From assembly GCA_025361685.1 (NCBI GenBank), contig JANYKE010000006.1, positions 1 to 6,924 of the forward strand: a DNA stretch of 6,924 nucleotides, in the 5' to 3' direction. Source of the stretch: Eubacteriales bacterium. Its GTDB lineage: Bacteria; Bacillota; Clostridia; JANYKE01. The stretch's first letter is position 1. Each line of letters starts with the position of its first letter. Below the pieces are notes generated by a model that did not search any database, was not told the origin of the DNA, and saw only the letters and a program-made list of their open reading frames with translations. This document shows positions 1 through 6,550 of this stretch, piece after piece. The translations under genes were made by a program, and so were the position numbers.

Positions 1-107
1 GTGCCGTTGGCGGAAGTTCGTTAAAGACTGCAGTTGAAGCTGCCGAAGAAGCAATGGCATCGGAAGTGTATGCAAGCGCAGCGGTTGACATATTATCGGA
101 ACAATAG
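1..107 (+). CDS. rpoC: 3' end of upstream gene, probably rpoC (RNA polymerase beta' subunit), partial
   Basis: Reading from base 3, an open frame of 34 codons ends at TAG (105-107), followed at once by an in-frame TAA (108-110), so the stop is doubled. The visible tail is rich in Ala and Glu (for example TAVEAAEEAMAS) and ends in DILSEQ. The other two + strand frames are closed by stops within the first 40 bases. The assignment to rpoC rests on gene order: in Firmicutes, rpoC lies directly before the L7Ae-like gene and rpsL. The tail itself carries no catalytic motif, and beta' C-termini vary in sequence, so identity is inferred from position. It could be another gene. Confidence 0.5.
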   Translation, partial: AVGGSSLKTAVEAAEEAMASEVYASAAVDILSEQ

Positions 108-138
108 TAAACTGATTGGGTGCGATTTTTGCACAAAC

Positions 139-144
139 GGAGGT
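139..144 (+). promoter_or_regulatory. Ribosome binding site of the L7Ae-like gene
   Basis: GGAGGT lies 7 bases before the ATG at 152. It decides the start: the frame is also open upstream to a TTG at 116, but that codon has no SD sequence and would add 12 residues that the family lacks. Confidence 0.8.
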
Positions 145-151
145 TAATGTA

Positions 152-409
152 ATGAAGGATGATGACATTCCCAAACTGCTTGACAATCAAAAGAAAGTTG
201 TCGGAATGAATCAGGCAAGAAAGGCAATTGAAAATGGAGAAGCACAGGTCACACTGTTGGCAGCCGATGCAGAATTTAGAATAATTGCAGAAGTCAGAGA
301 GATGTGCGAGAAGTACAATTGTAAATTACAAATGTATCCATCTATGAAAGAACTTGGAAAGGATGCAGGAATAAATGTAGGAGCGTCAATTGTTGCAGTA
401 TTGAAATAA
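152..409 (+). CDS. ybxF: L7Ae/L30e-family ribosomal-like protein, YbxF type (85 aa)
   Basis: This is a small RNA-binding protein of the L7Ae/L30e/S12e/Gadd45 fold. Bacillus subtilis members of this group (YbxF, YlxQ) bind kink-turn RNA. Seen in the sequence: the G-M-N-Q-A-R-K stretch (about residues 18-24), which matches the RNA-contact motif near the N-terminus of the family; a central hydrophobic strand (VTLLAADAE); and the C-terminal LGKDAGINVGAS segment, which is typical of bacterial members. The length of 85 aa fits the roughly 80-residue bacterial group. The ATG at 152 is chosen for its SD. The gene lies 44 bases after the preceding stop and 37 bases before rpsL, the same position as ybxF in B. 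subtilis, so it is probably cotranscribed with the str operon. Its cellular RNA partner is not shown by the sequence, and it is not a classical core ribosomal protein. Confidence 0.88.
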   Translation: MKDDDIPKLLDNQKKVVGMNQARKAIENGEAQVTLLAADAEFRIIAEVREMCEKYNCKLQMYPSMKELGKDAGINVGASIVAVLK

Positions 410-430
410 GAGATGCTAAATTTAAAAGAA

Positions 431-437
431 GGAGGTG
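431..437 (+). promoter_or_regulatory. Ribosome binding site of rpsL
   Basis: GGAGGTG is followed 9 bases later by the ATG at 447. The GTG inside this site (435-437) is in frame with rpsL and could be mistaken for its start, but it is part of the SD. The ATG at 447 gives the universal S12 N-terminus MPTFNQL. Confidence 0.85.
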
Positions 438-446
438 AAAAAAAGA

Positions 447-863
447 ATGCCAACGTTTAATCAATTGGTAAAACAGGGTAGAAAGTCATCAATTTACAAG
501 TCAGGCGCGCCGGCTTTGCAAGTAGGATTTAATATTAAGAAGAAGAAGACACTTGCGATGAGTGCTCCGCAAAAGCGAGGAGTATGCACTGTTGTTAAGA
601 CTGCTACACCGAAAAAGCCGAACTCAGCCCTTAGAAAAGTTGCCAGAGTACGTCTTACAAACGGAATGGAAGTTACATCATATATTCCGGGTATCGGACA
701 TAATCTGCAAGAGCATAGTGTTGTTCTGATCAGGGGCGGAAGAGTAAAAGATTTGCCAGGTTGCAGATATCATATCGTAAGAGGAACACTCGATACGACA
801 GGTGTTGCAAAAAGAATGCAAAGCAGATCAAAATACGGCGCCAAAAAACCGAAAAAAGCTTAA
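447..863 (+). CDS. rpsL: 30S ribosomal protein S12
   Basis: S12 sits at the decoding centre of the small subunit and monitors codon-anticodon pairing. The protein is 138 aa, the length usual in Firmicutes, with the insert after residue 20 that the 124-residue E. coli protein lacks. Diagnostic segments: MPTFNQL at the start, QKRGVCT (42-48), [11 protein letters not shown] (54-64), [13 protein letters not shown] (79-91), [10 protein letters not shown] (96-104) and the C-terminal [11 protein letters not shown]56 and K101, where streptomycin-resistance substitutions arise (E. coli K43 and K88 in common numbering), are both Lys, so no classical resistance change is present. D102 is the Asp that RimO methylthiolates in some bacteria; whether that happens here is unknown. 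A Cys at 105 replaces the more usual Val after LPG. The gene shares the operon with the L7Ae-like gene upstream and with rpsG downstream after a 137-base gap. Confidence 0.98.
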   Translation: MPTFNQLVKQGRKSSIYKSGAPALQVGFNIKKKKTLAMSAPQKRGVCTVVKTATPKKPNSALRKVARVRLTNGMEVTSYIPGIGHNLQEHSVVLIRGGRVKDLPGCRYHIVRGTLDTTGVAKRMQSRSKYGAKKPKKA

Positions 864-946
864 CAACAAAGAAGTGCTTAGTGCGTTGTTTATATATTAA
901 GCACAGACGACAGCAATTATTGCTGCAAGCAATAACAATGATTGCT
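862..946 (+). promoter_or_regulatory. Candidate structured RNA between rpsL and rpsG (hairpins, possible pseudoknot)
   Basis: The 137-base gap holds several inverted repeats. Stem 1 pairs 874-883 with 895-904 (seven Watson-Crick pairs starting GTGCTTA/TAAGCAC, then G-U, U-A, G-U). Its loop contains GTTGTT (885-890), complementary to AACAAC (862-867), which overlaps the rpsL stop codon; the interleaved order would allow an H-type pseudoknot. Stem 2 is CAGCAA/TTGCTG (911-916 with 920-925, loop of 3). Stem 3 is AGCAAT/ATTGCT (928-933 with 941-946, loop of 7). None is followed by a T tract, so this is not a terminator. In E. coli, S7 represses its own translation by binding the rpsL-rpsG intercistronic RNA. 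A comparable role here is inference from location and structure only. Confidence 0.4.
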
Positions 947-1000
947 ACGAGTACCTGAGATGATTATGTCATTTCACTAATTATTAAGGAGGGAAGAAAA

Positions 1001-1471
1001 GTGCCAAGAAAAGGTTTTATAGCTAAGAGAGATATTTTGCCTGATCCGCTATATAAGAGTAAGATTGTTACTAAACTTATTAACAACATTATGCAGGACG
1101 GCAAAAAAGGAACTGCTCAGAAAATTTGCTATGGTGCATTTGATATTATTAAAGCTAAAATTGGGCGCGAGCCTTTGGAAGCTTTCGAAGAAGCAATGAA
1201 TAATATCATGCCGGTGCTTGAAGTTAAAGCAAGAAGAGTCGGCGGTTCAACATATCAGGTTCCGATAGAAGTTAGACCCGAGAGGCGTCAGACTTTGGGC
1301 TTGAGATGGATAGTAAAATATGCAAAAGCGCGCAACGAAAAGACGATGAAAGAAAGAATGGCCAACGAGATTATGGATGCGCTCAATAATGCAGGAGCAA
1401 GTGTTAAGAAAAAAGAAGACATGCATAAAATGGCTGAAGCAAACAGAGCTTTCGCACATTACAAATGGTAA
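1001..1471 (+). CDS. rpsG: 30S ribosomal protein S7
   Basis: S7 is the primary binding protein of the 16S rRNA 3' major domain. It nucleates assembly of the small-subunit head and lies near the E-site tRNA. The 156-residue length matches the bacterial family. Seen: MPRKG at the start, the [14 protein letters not shown] segment (26-39), the hallmark [16 protein letters not shown] (78-93), the R-x-x-L-x-x-R-W-I helix (96-104), and the C-terminal AFAHYKW. The start is GTG at 1001, supported by AAGGAGGG (986-993) with 7 bases of spacing; this gives the normal N-terminus. fusA follows after 28 bases, so the two are surely cotranscribed. S7 is the autogenous repressor of the E. coli str operon, which makes the structured gap upstream of this gene relevant. 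Confidence 0.98.
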   Translation: MPRKGFIAKRDILPDPLYKSKIVTKLINNIMQDGKKGTAQKICYGAFDIIKAKIGREPLEAFEEAMNNIMPVLEVKARRVGGSTYQVPIEVRPERRQTLGLRWIVKYAKARNEKTMKERMANEIMDALNNAGASVKKKEDMHKMAEANRAFAHYKW

Positions 1472-1499
1472 TTGCAATTAAAATACTGAGGAGGACATT

Positions 1500-3572
1500 A
1501 TGCCCGAAGGTGGCTTACAGAATTTAAGAAACATAGGTATTATGGCTCATATTGATGCCGGAAAGACCACCACTACCGAACGTATATTATTTTATACGGG
1601 AAGGATTCATAAGATTGGCGAAGTGCACGAAGGTGCTGCCACGATGGACTGGATGGAACAGGAACAGGAACGTGGAATTACTATTACATCAGCTGCAACA
1701 ACAGCACACTGGAAAGGCACAACTATCAATATAATTGATACGCCCGGACACGTTGACTTTACGGTCGAAGTTGAGCGCTCGCTTAGAGTACTCGACGGAT
1801 CTGTAACTGTTTTCTGTGCAAAGGGTGGAGTTGAGCCGCAATCCGAAACAGTCTGGAGACAGGCTGATAAGTACGGAGTACCCAGAATGGCTTATGTCAA
1901 TAAGATGGACATAATGGGCGCGGATTTTTACAATGTTGTTGGTATGATTAAATCGAGACTTCAGGCTAATCCGGTGCCGATTCAACTTCCGATAGGTGAG
2001 GAAGAAAGATTTATCGGACTTATTGATCTTCTTGAGATGAAAGCGCACATGTACCATACTGATTTAGAACATGATTTTGATATCATAGACATACCTGAAG
2101 ATTTGAAAGAGAAAGCTGAGCAATATAGAGCAGCACTCATTGAAGCTGTTGCTGAATATGATGATGACGTAATGGAAAAATATCTTGAGGGTAAAGAAAT
2201 CAGCATTGAGGAATTAAAGAAATGCATTAGAAAAGGAACTATCGCTGTTAAAGTGATTCCGGTTATCTGTGGTTCTTCATATAAGAATAAGGGTGTTACG
2301 GAAATGCTTGATGCAGTTGTTGACTATCTTCCTTCACCACTGGACATCCCACCTATGAAAGGTGTTATTCCGGGAACCGAAGAAGAAACTGTAAGACCGG
2401 CTTCGGAAGATGAACCTTTTGCAGCATTAGTGTTTAAAGTTATGGCAGATCCATTTGTCGGCAAGCTTTGTTTCTTCAGAGTTTATTCCGGAAAGTTGAA
2501 TACCGGATCATATGTTTATAATTCCATTAAAGGAAGAAAAGAACGTATGAGCAGAATACTTCAAATGCATGCCAACTCAAGAGAAGAAATGTCCACAGTT
2601 GTTGCCGGAGATATTGCTGCCGCAGTTGGACTGAAAGACACCGTCACCGGTGATACGATTTGCTTCGAAGGAGCCCCGATCATTTTGGAGAATATAGATT
2701 TTCCTGAGCCGGTTATTTCGGTTGCAATCGAACCAAAGACCAAAGCCGGTCATGACAAGATGGGAATTGCGTTACAGAAACTTGCCGAAGAAGATCCGAC
2801 TTTCAGGACTTACACCGATGTAGATACAGGACAGACCATCATTTCAGGAATGGGAGAATTACATCTTGAGATAATTGTTGACAGAATGATGCGTGAATTC
2901 AAAGTTGAAGCCAATGTCGGAGCACCTCAGGTTGCATACAAAGAAACAATTCGCAAACCTGTTAAGGTTGAAGGAAAGTTTATCCGTCAGTCCGGCGGAC
3001 ACGGTCAGTATGGTCATTGCGTTATTGAACTTGAACCACAACCGGGCCTTGGCTATGAATTCGTTAACAAGATTGTTGGAGGAGCAATTCCAAAAGAATA
3101 TATTAATCCAATTAATCAGGGGGTCCAGGACGCGATGAACAATGGAGTGCTCGGCGGATACCAGGTCGTTGATGTAAAAGTTACTTTAGTTGATGGTTCA
3201 TATCATGATGTCGATTCTTCTGAAATGGCATACAAGATTGCCGGTTCAATGGCATTCAAAGATGGATGCAAGAAGGCTAATCCAGTGTTGCTTGAACCTA
3301 TCATGAAAGTTGATGTGCTTGTTCCGGAAGATTACATGGGTGACGTAATAGGAGATCTGAATTCACGAAGAGGTAGAATAGAAGGCATGGATTCTCTGCA
3401 AGGCGCACAAAATATCAAAGCTAAGGTTCCGCTATCCGAAATGTTTGGATACTCAACTACTCTTCGTTCGAGAACACAGGGTAGAGGAGTATATGTGATG
3501 CAAATCAGTCACTTCGAAGAAGTGCCAAAGAACATTCAAGAAAAACTTACCGGAGCAAAGAAAGACATTTAA
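1500..3572 (+). CDS. fusA: Translation elongation factor G (EF-G)
   Basis: EF-G is the GTPase that drives tRNA-mRNA translocation and, with the recycling factor, ribosome splitting. It is 690 aa, full length for bacterial EF-G, with all five domains. Seen: P-loop AHIDAGKT (16-23), the ERGIT switch (57-61), DTPGH (80-84), NKMD guanine-specificity motif (134-137), domain [13 protein letters not shown] (449-458), domain [11 protein letters not shown] (498-506) and the tip-region YHDVDSS (568-574, whose His matches the functionally important His583 of E. coli), then domain [14 protein letters not shown] (613-625). The ATG at 1500 has GAGGAGG (1488-1494) with a 5-base spacer. The complete EF-G-type P-loop region and the uninterrupted rpsG-fusA-tuf order argue for the housekeeping factor rather than a tetracycline-protection paralogue. 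It lies 28 bases after rpsG and 124 bases before tuf. Confidence 0.98.
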   Translation: MPEGGLQNLRNIGIMAHIDAGKTTTTERILFYTGRIHKIGEVHEGAATMDWMEQEQERGITITSAATTAHWKGTTINIIDTPGHVDFTVEVERSLRVLDGSVTVFCAKGGVEPQSETVWRQADKYGVPRMAYVNKMDIMGADFYNVVGMIKSRLQANPVPIQLPIGEEERFIGLIDLLEMKAHMYHTDLEHDFDIIDIPEDLKEKAEQYRAALIEAVAEYDDDVMEKYLEGKEISIEELKKCIRKGTIAVKVIPVICGSSYKNKGVTEMLDAVVDYLPSPLDIPPMKGVIPGTEEETVRPASEDEPFAALVFKVMADPFVGKLCFFRVYSGKLNTGSYVYNSIKGRKERMSRILQMHANSREEMSTVVAGDIAAAVGLKDTVTGDTICFEGAPIILENIDFPEPVISVAIEPKTKAGHDKMGIALQKLAEEDPTFRTYTDVDTGQTIISGMGELHLEIIVDRMMREFKVEANVGAPQVAYKETIRKPVKVEGKFIRQSGGHGQYGHCVIELEPQPGLGYEFVNKIVGGAIPKEYINPINQGVQDAMNNGVLGGYQVVDVKVTLVDGSYHDVDSSEMAYKIAGSMAFKDGCKKANPVLLEPIMKVDVLVPEDYMGDVIGDLNSRRGRIEGMDSLQGAQNIKAKVPLSEMFGYSTTLRSRTQGRGVYVMQISHFEEVPKNIQEKLTGAKKDI

Positions 3573-3593
3573 TATATTTTTTGTGTAAAGGTA

Positions 3594-3621
3594 TTGATTT
3601 TTTCCGAAATTACTGTATCAT
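3594..3621 (+). promoter_or_regulatory. Candidate sigma-A promoter for tuf
   Basis: TTGATT (3594-3599, four of six matches to TTGACA) and TATCAT (3616-3621, five of six to TATAAT) are 16 bases apart. They lie in the A/T-rich fusA-tuf gap, so transcription would start near 3628, about 70 bases before the tuf ATG. A second, weaker pair lies just downstream: TTGTAC (3627-3632) and TAAAAT (3651-3656), spacer 18. A private promoter would let tuf be made in excess over the rest of the operon, as EF-Tu usually is. This is motif matching by eye, in sequence where such matches are common. Confidence 0.45.
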
Positions 3622-3651
3622 ATACGTTGTACACGCAAAAAAAAGTTTGTT

Positions 3652-3669
3652 AAAATGAAAATTCATTTT
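3652..3669 (+). other. A/T-rich perfect inverted repeat in the tuf leader
   Basis: AAAATGAA (3652-3659) and TTCATTTT (3662-3669) are exact complements separated by two bases; a real loop would need at least the innermost pair opened. A short T run follows, then the tuf SD (AAGGAGG, 3680-3686). The stem has a single G-C pair, so it would be weak as a terminator. It could be a leaky attenuator or a protein-binding palindrome, or just chance in A/T-rich sequence. Confidence 0.3.
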
Positions 3670-3696
3670 TTAATTTAAGAAGGAGGATTTACTGAA

Positions 3697-4899
3697 ATGG
3701 CAAAAGCTAAATTTGAAAGAACGAAACCGCATGTTAATATTGGAACGATTGGTCACGTTGACCATGGCAAGACTTCACTGACAGCAGCAATCACAAAGGT
3801 TCTTGGTTTCGACGGGAATGCTAAATACACTTCATATGATGACATCGATAAGGCCCCTGAAGAAAGAGAAAGAGGAATTACAATTAATACAGCTCACGTT
3901 GAGTATGAGACAGATGCAAGACATTATGCACACGTTGACTGCCCGGGACATGCCGATTATGTTAAGAACATGATCACAGGTGCTGCTCAGATGGATGGCG
4001 CTATACTTGTTGTTTCAGCTGCTGACGGCCCTATGCCTCAGACAAGAGAGCACATACTTCTAGCCGGACAGGTTGGAGTTCCTTATATTGTTGTTTTTCT
4101 AAACAAGTGTGATCAGGTTGATGATGAAGAATTAATTGAACTCGTTGAAATGGAACTCAGAGAGCTCCTTTCAAGTTATGAATTCCCGGGAGATGATATT
4201 CCTATTATCAGAGGTTCAGCTCTTGATGCATTGGAGTCAACTTCTACAGATAAGAATTCTCCGGAGTATCTTCCTATTACAGAACTAATGAAGGCAGTTG
4301 ATGAATATATTCCAACTCCTAAGAGAGATACTGAGAAACCTTTCCTTATGCCTGTTGAAGATGTATTTTCAATTTCAGGTCGTGGAACTGTTGCAACAGG
4401 CAGAGTCGAAAGTGGAACTGTTAAAACTGGCGACGAAGTTGAAATCATTGGTATCAAAGAGACAAGAAAAACTGTTGTTACAGGTATAGAAATGTTCAGA
4501 AAGATTCTTGACTATGCTGAAGCAGGCGAGAACATCGGCGCACTTCTTCGTGGTGTTGACAGAAAAGAAATCGAAAGAGGACAGGTTCTTGCTAAGCCGG
4601 GTTCAATTAAGCCTCATACACATTTCAAGGGTCAAGTTTATGTTCTTACACAGGCTGAGGGCGGAAGACATAAGCCTTTCTTCCCTGGATACAGACCACA
4701 GTTTTATTTCAGAACAACTGACGTTACAGGCGTAATCGAGATCGAACAAGAAATGGTAATGCCTGGTGACCACGTTGTTATGGAGATCAAACTCATCACT
4801 CCAATCGCTATGGATATCGGACTTAAGTTTGCTATTCGTGAAGGCGGAAGAACTGTGGGAGCCGGAGTTGTTACAGAAGTAATCAGTAGCGGCAAGTAA
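3697..4899 (+). CDS. tuf: Translation elongation factor Tu (EF-Tu)
   Basis: EF-Tu is the GTPase that carries aminoacyl-tRNA to the ribosomal A site. It is 400 aa and complete. Seen: P-loop GHVDHGKT (19-26), followed by Ser27 where Thr is common; RGITINT (59-65); DCPGH (81-85) with the catalytic His85; NKCD (136-139); SAL (174-176); domain [13 protein letters not shown] (227-237); domain [15 protein letters not shown] (334-345) and [10 protein letters not shown] (381-390). Residues 181-206 are about five longer than in E. coli, an extension I associate with clostridial EF-Tu. Arg in the usual GRVERG motif is Ser239. Residues whose mutation gives kirromycin resistance (Leu121, Gln125, Tyr161, Gly331, Ala379 here) are all in the sensitive state. 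The ATG has AAGGAGG 10 bases upstream. It is probably read both from the operon and from its own promoter, and ends at a strong terminator about 50 bases downstream. Confidence 0.98.
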   Translation: MAKAKFERTKPHVNIGTIGHVDHGKTSLTAAITKVLGFDGNAKYTSYDDIDKAPEERERGITINTAHVEYETDARHYAHVDCPGHADYVKNMITGAAQMDGAILVVSAADGPMPQTREHILLAGQVGVPYIVVFLNKCDQVDDEELIELVEMELRELLSSYEFPGDDIPIIRGSALDALESTSTDKNSPEYLPITELMKAVDEYIPTPKRDTEKPFLMPVEDVFSISGRGTVATGRVESGTVKTGDEVEIIGIKETRKTVVTGIEMFRKILDYAEAGENIGALLRGVDRKEIERGQVLAKPGSIKPHTHFKGQVYVLTQAEGGRHKPFFPGYRPQFYFRTTDVTGVIEIEQEMVMPGDHVVMEIKLITPIAMDIGLKFAIREGGRTVGAGVVTEVISSGK

Positions 4900-4948
4900 T
4901 ACCAGCGAGCGCTTCGTAAGCAGCACACATTTACAAAATAATATTATG

Positions 4949-4980
4949 AGCCGAGGGAAAATCCTCGGCTTATTTTGTTT
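4949..4980 (+). terminator. Rho-independent terminator of the str operon (tuf)
   Basis: AGCCGAGG (4949-4956) pairs perfectly with CCTCGGCT (4963-4970) around the loop GAAAAT, giving a G/C-rich 8-bp stem. A T-rich tail, TATTTTGTTT (4971-4980), follows. On the left, CAAAATAA (4934-4941) mirrors TTATTTTG (4970-4977), so the opposite strand also has hairpin plus T tract and the element could work in both directions. Confidence 0.92.
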
Positions 4981-5042
4981 GGTTCGCTCAACACTTGATG
5001 TAAACAATTTGTAAATTCTGCAATAGCCTGTTTTATTTCTCA

Positions 5043-5070
5043 TTTCGTTAATGTATTATTTAAATATAAT
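5043..5070 (+). promoter_or_regulatory. Possible promoter of the serpin gene
   Basis: A perfect TATAAT lies at 5065-5070, 78 bases before the serpin ATG and downstream of the tuf terminator, where a new promoter is expected. The -35 at proper spacing (TTTCGT, 5043-5048, spacer 16) is a poor match, so the promoter may need an activator or may lie elsewhere; the TATATAGATAG stretch at 5108-5118 is an alternative -10 region. Apart from the terminator, I see nothing else clear in the 249-base tuf-serpin gap. Confidence 0.3.
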
Positions 5071-5148
5071 TTTCTGAAAACACCAACTTTTTATCTTTTC
5101 CATTTGTTATATAGATAGTAAGATTGTTGGAAAAGAGGAGCGAAATCT

Positions 5149-6435
5149 ATGAAAAGAATACGTGTGTTTATTATTTTGATCTTGGTCATATTTTCATTTA
5201 GTGCGTGCAATAAAAATACCAATTTAGCAGGCGATGATTCAGTAAATGTTATCAGTCCCGTTTATCCAAAGAGCATTGCATTCGATGACAATACAGGCAA
5301 AAAGAATCTTGAAAATAATAATTCACTCGACAATAATTTTGTTAGGTCAATTAATTATTTTACAAGTAATTCAACTTCAAAAATTCTGAGTGATCAATCA
5401 AATAATGTATGCTATTCTCCCGTTAGCCTTTATTTTGCATTATCACTTGCGGCGAGTGGTGCAAATGGGGAAACGCAAAGTCAAATGTTTAGCGTTCTGG
5501 GACTTGCTCAAAATGATAAAAATTATCTAGATACACAGATAAGTTCATTATATAGACTTTTATATTTGGACAACGATATAGGCAAGCTAAAAATTGCAAA
5601 TTCACTTTGGATGTCAAAAGGACAAAGTTTTAAAAAAGACTACATAAAAGCTGCAACGGAAAATTTTTATTCCTCGCTGTACAATGTTGATTTTAATAAT
5701 AAAAACACAGCAGAACAAATGAGCAGATGGATTTCAGACAATACCAGCGGAATCCTATCACCCAAAATTCAACTTGATCAAAATCAAATCATGTCAATTT
5801 TTAACACCATATATTTCAAGGATGAGTGGCTTGATTTATTTGATAATACAAAAACAAAAAAGGATGTATTCAACTTATCAAATGGCACAAAAACAGATTG
5901 CGATTTTATGAATACAATTTACAACTCCCATAGTTATACTAAGGGTGATGGATTTATTAGTTCATCACTTTATTTGAAAAATGATGAAACCATGACTTTT
6001 GTTTTACCTGATAAGGGAAAAAACATTAATGATTTAGTTTCATCTTCTGAAAAAGTTGATTCAATTTTATTGTCAAAAAATGATTCGTGTAGAGAGGTTA
6101 TTTTTAAAATTCCAAAATTCTCTTTAGGAAGTGACCTAGAACTAAAAAGCTACCTTCAACTTTTAGGTATGAGAGCTGCATTTGACAAAAATGCAGATTT
6201 CACCGGAATCACAGATGGAATTGCTTTTATTTCTGGAATCAAACAGCAATCTAAAATATCAATTGATGAAAAGGGTGTTGAAGCAGCAGCTTTTACACAG
6301 ATACTTTATGCCGGCTCTGCACCGCCGAACAGCAATATTGCTGAAATAATTTTAGACAGACCATTTATGTATTTTATTAAATCTGCAAACGGAACAGTAC
6401 TTTTTGTTGGTATCGTTAATAATCCGGTCCAATAA
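5149..6435 (+). CDS. Serpin (serine protease inhibitor) lipoprotein
   Basis: Serpins trap serine or cysteine proteases: the protease cleaves an exposed reactive-centre loop, which inserts into a beta sheet and locks the enzyme. The protein is 428 aa. Residues 1-20 are a lipoprotein signal (MKRIR, a hydrophobic run, then FSAC with Cys20; Phe at -3 is atypical). Residues 21-60 form a polar Asn/Asp-rich linker, and about 61-428 a complete serpin fold: SPVSLYFAL (90-98), ANSLW (150-154), NTIYFKDEW (219-227), PKFSL (322-326), ADFTGIT (349-355), hinge EKGVEAAAFT (374-383), RPF (404-406) and a C-terminal VLFVGIVNNP. The hinge is close to the inhibitory consensus, with Val377 at P14 and Phe382 at P9. 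The likely scissile region is AGSAPP (388-393), with Gly389 or Ser390 as P1. The shutter His appears to be Gln366. The ATG has GAGGAG 8 bases upstream. No dockerin or other extra domain is visible, so it should be membrane-tethered outside the cell. The target protease is unknown. Confidence 0.95.
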   Translation: MKRIRVFIILILVIFSFSACNKNTNLAGDDSVNVISPVYPKSIAFDDNTGKKNLENNNSLDNNFVRSINYFTSNSTSKILSDQSNNVCYSPVSLYFALSLAASGANGETQSQMFSVLGLAQNDKNYLDTQISSLYRLLYLDNDIGKLKIANSLWMSKGQSFKKDYIKAATENFYSSLYNVDFNNKNTAEQMSRWISDNTSGILSPKIQLDQNQIMSIFNTIYFKDEWLDLFDNTKTKKDVFNLSNGTKTDCDFMNTIYNSHSYTKGDGFISSSLYLKNDETMTFVLPDKGKNINDLVSSSEKVDSILLSKNDSCREVIFKIPKFSLGSDLELKSYLQLLGMRAAFDKNADFTGITDGIAFISGIKQQSKISIDEKGVEAAAFTQILYAGSAPPNSNIAEIILDRPFMYFIKSANGTVLFVGIVNNPVQ

Positions 6436-6504
6436 AATACTGTTTAAAATATATGAGTTCATACTCTGGTTTGCATAAATAATTAGAAATAAACGGGAGC
6501 AAAG

Positions 6505-6514
6505 ATATAGATAG
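6505..6514 (+). repeat. Second copy of ATATAGATAG, upstream of the last gene
   Basis: ATATAGATAG occurs here, 36 bases before the ATG at 6551, and at 5109-5118, 30 bases before the serpin ATG. It may be a shared promoter or leader element, but a 10-base match between two A/T-rich stretches could be chance. The rest of the 115-base gap after the serpin has only short inverted repeats (GAGT/ACTC, 6455-6458 with 6463-6466; or TATGA/TCATA, 6452-6456 with 6459-6463) and no convincing terminator. Confidence 0.25.
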
Positions 6515-6550
6515 AACACACTTGAGAAAGAAATGGGGGTGGACATAATT

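Noticed and set aside
116..151. Upstream TTG start for the L7Ae-like gene
   Set aside because: It adds 12 residues absent from the family and has no SD; ATG 152 has a well-spaced GGAGGT.
435..446. GTG start for rpsL giving an MKKR extension
   Set aside because: The GTG is part of the SD itself, and S12 universally begins MPT.
761..958. A 65-residue open frame overlapping the end of rpsL and the following gap
   Set aside because: It is out of frame with rpsL, has no SD, and much of it is a shifted reading of S12 codons; the gap looks like structured RNA rather than coding.
864..1000. Terminator or insertion-sequence remnant between rpsL and rpsG
   Set aside because: Hairpins lack a T tract, and there are no terminal inverted repeats with target duplications.
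1500..3572. fusA as a tetracycline-resistance ribosomal protection gene
   Set aside because: Motifs, length and str-operon position are those of housekeeping EF-G.
447..4899. Antibiotic-resistance alleles in rpsL or tuf
   Set aside because: S12 K56 and K101 and the kirromycin-site residues of EF-Tu are in the sensitive state.
4906..4920. AGCGCT palindrome and GCTT/AAGC mini-hairpin just after tuf
   Set aside because: Too short to support a role; the real terminator lies downstream.
4603..5043. Minus-strand open frame of 146 codons across the end of tuf
   Set aside because: It is antisense to conserved EF-Tu codons and runs through the terminator; no recognisable protein features.
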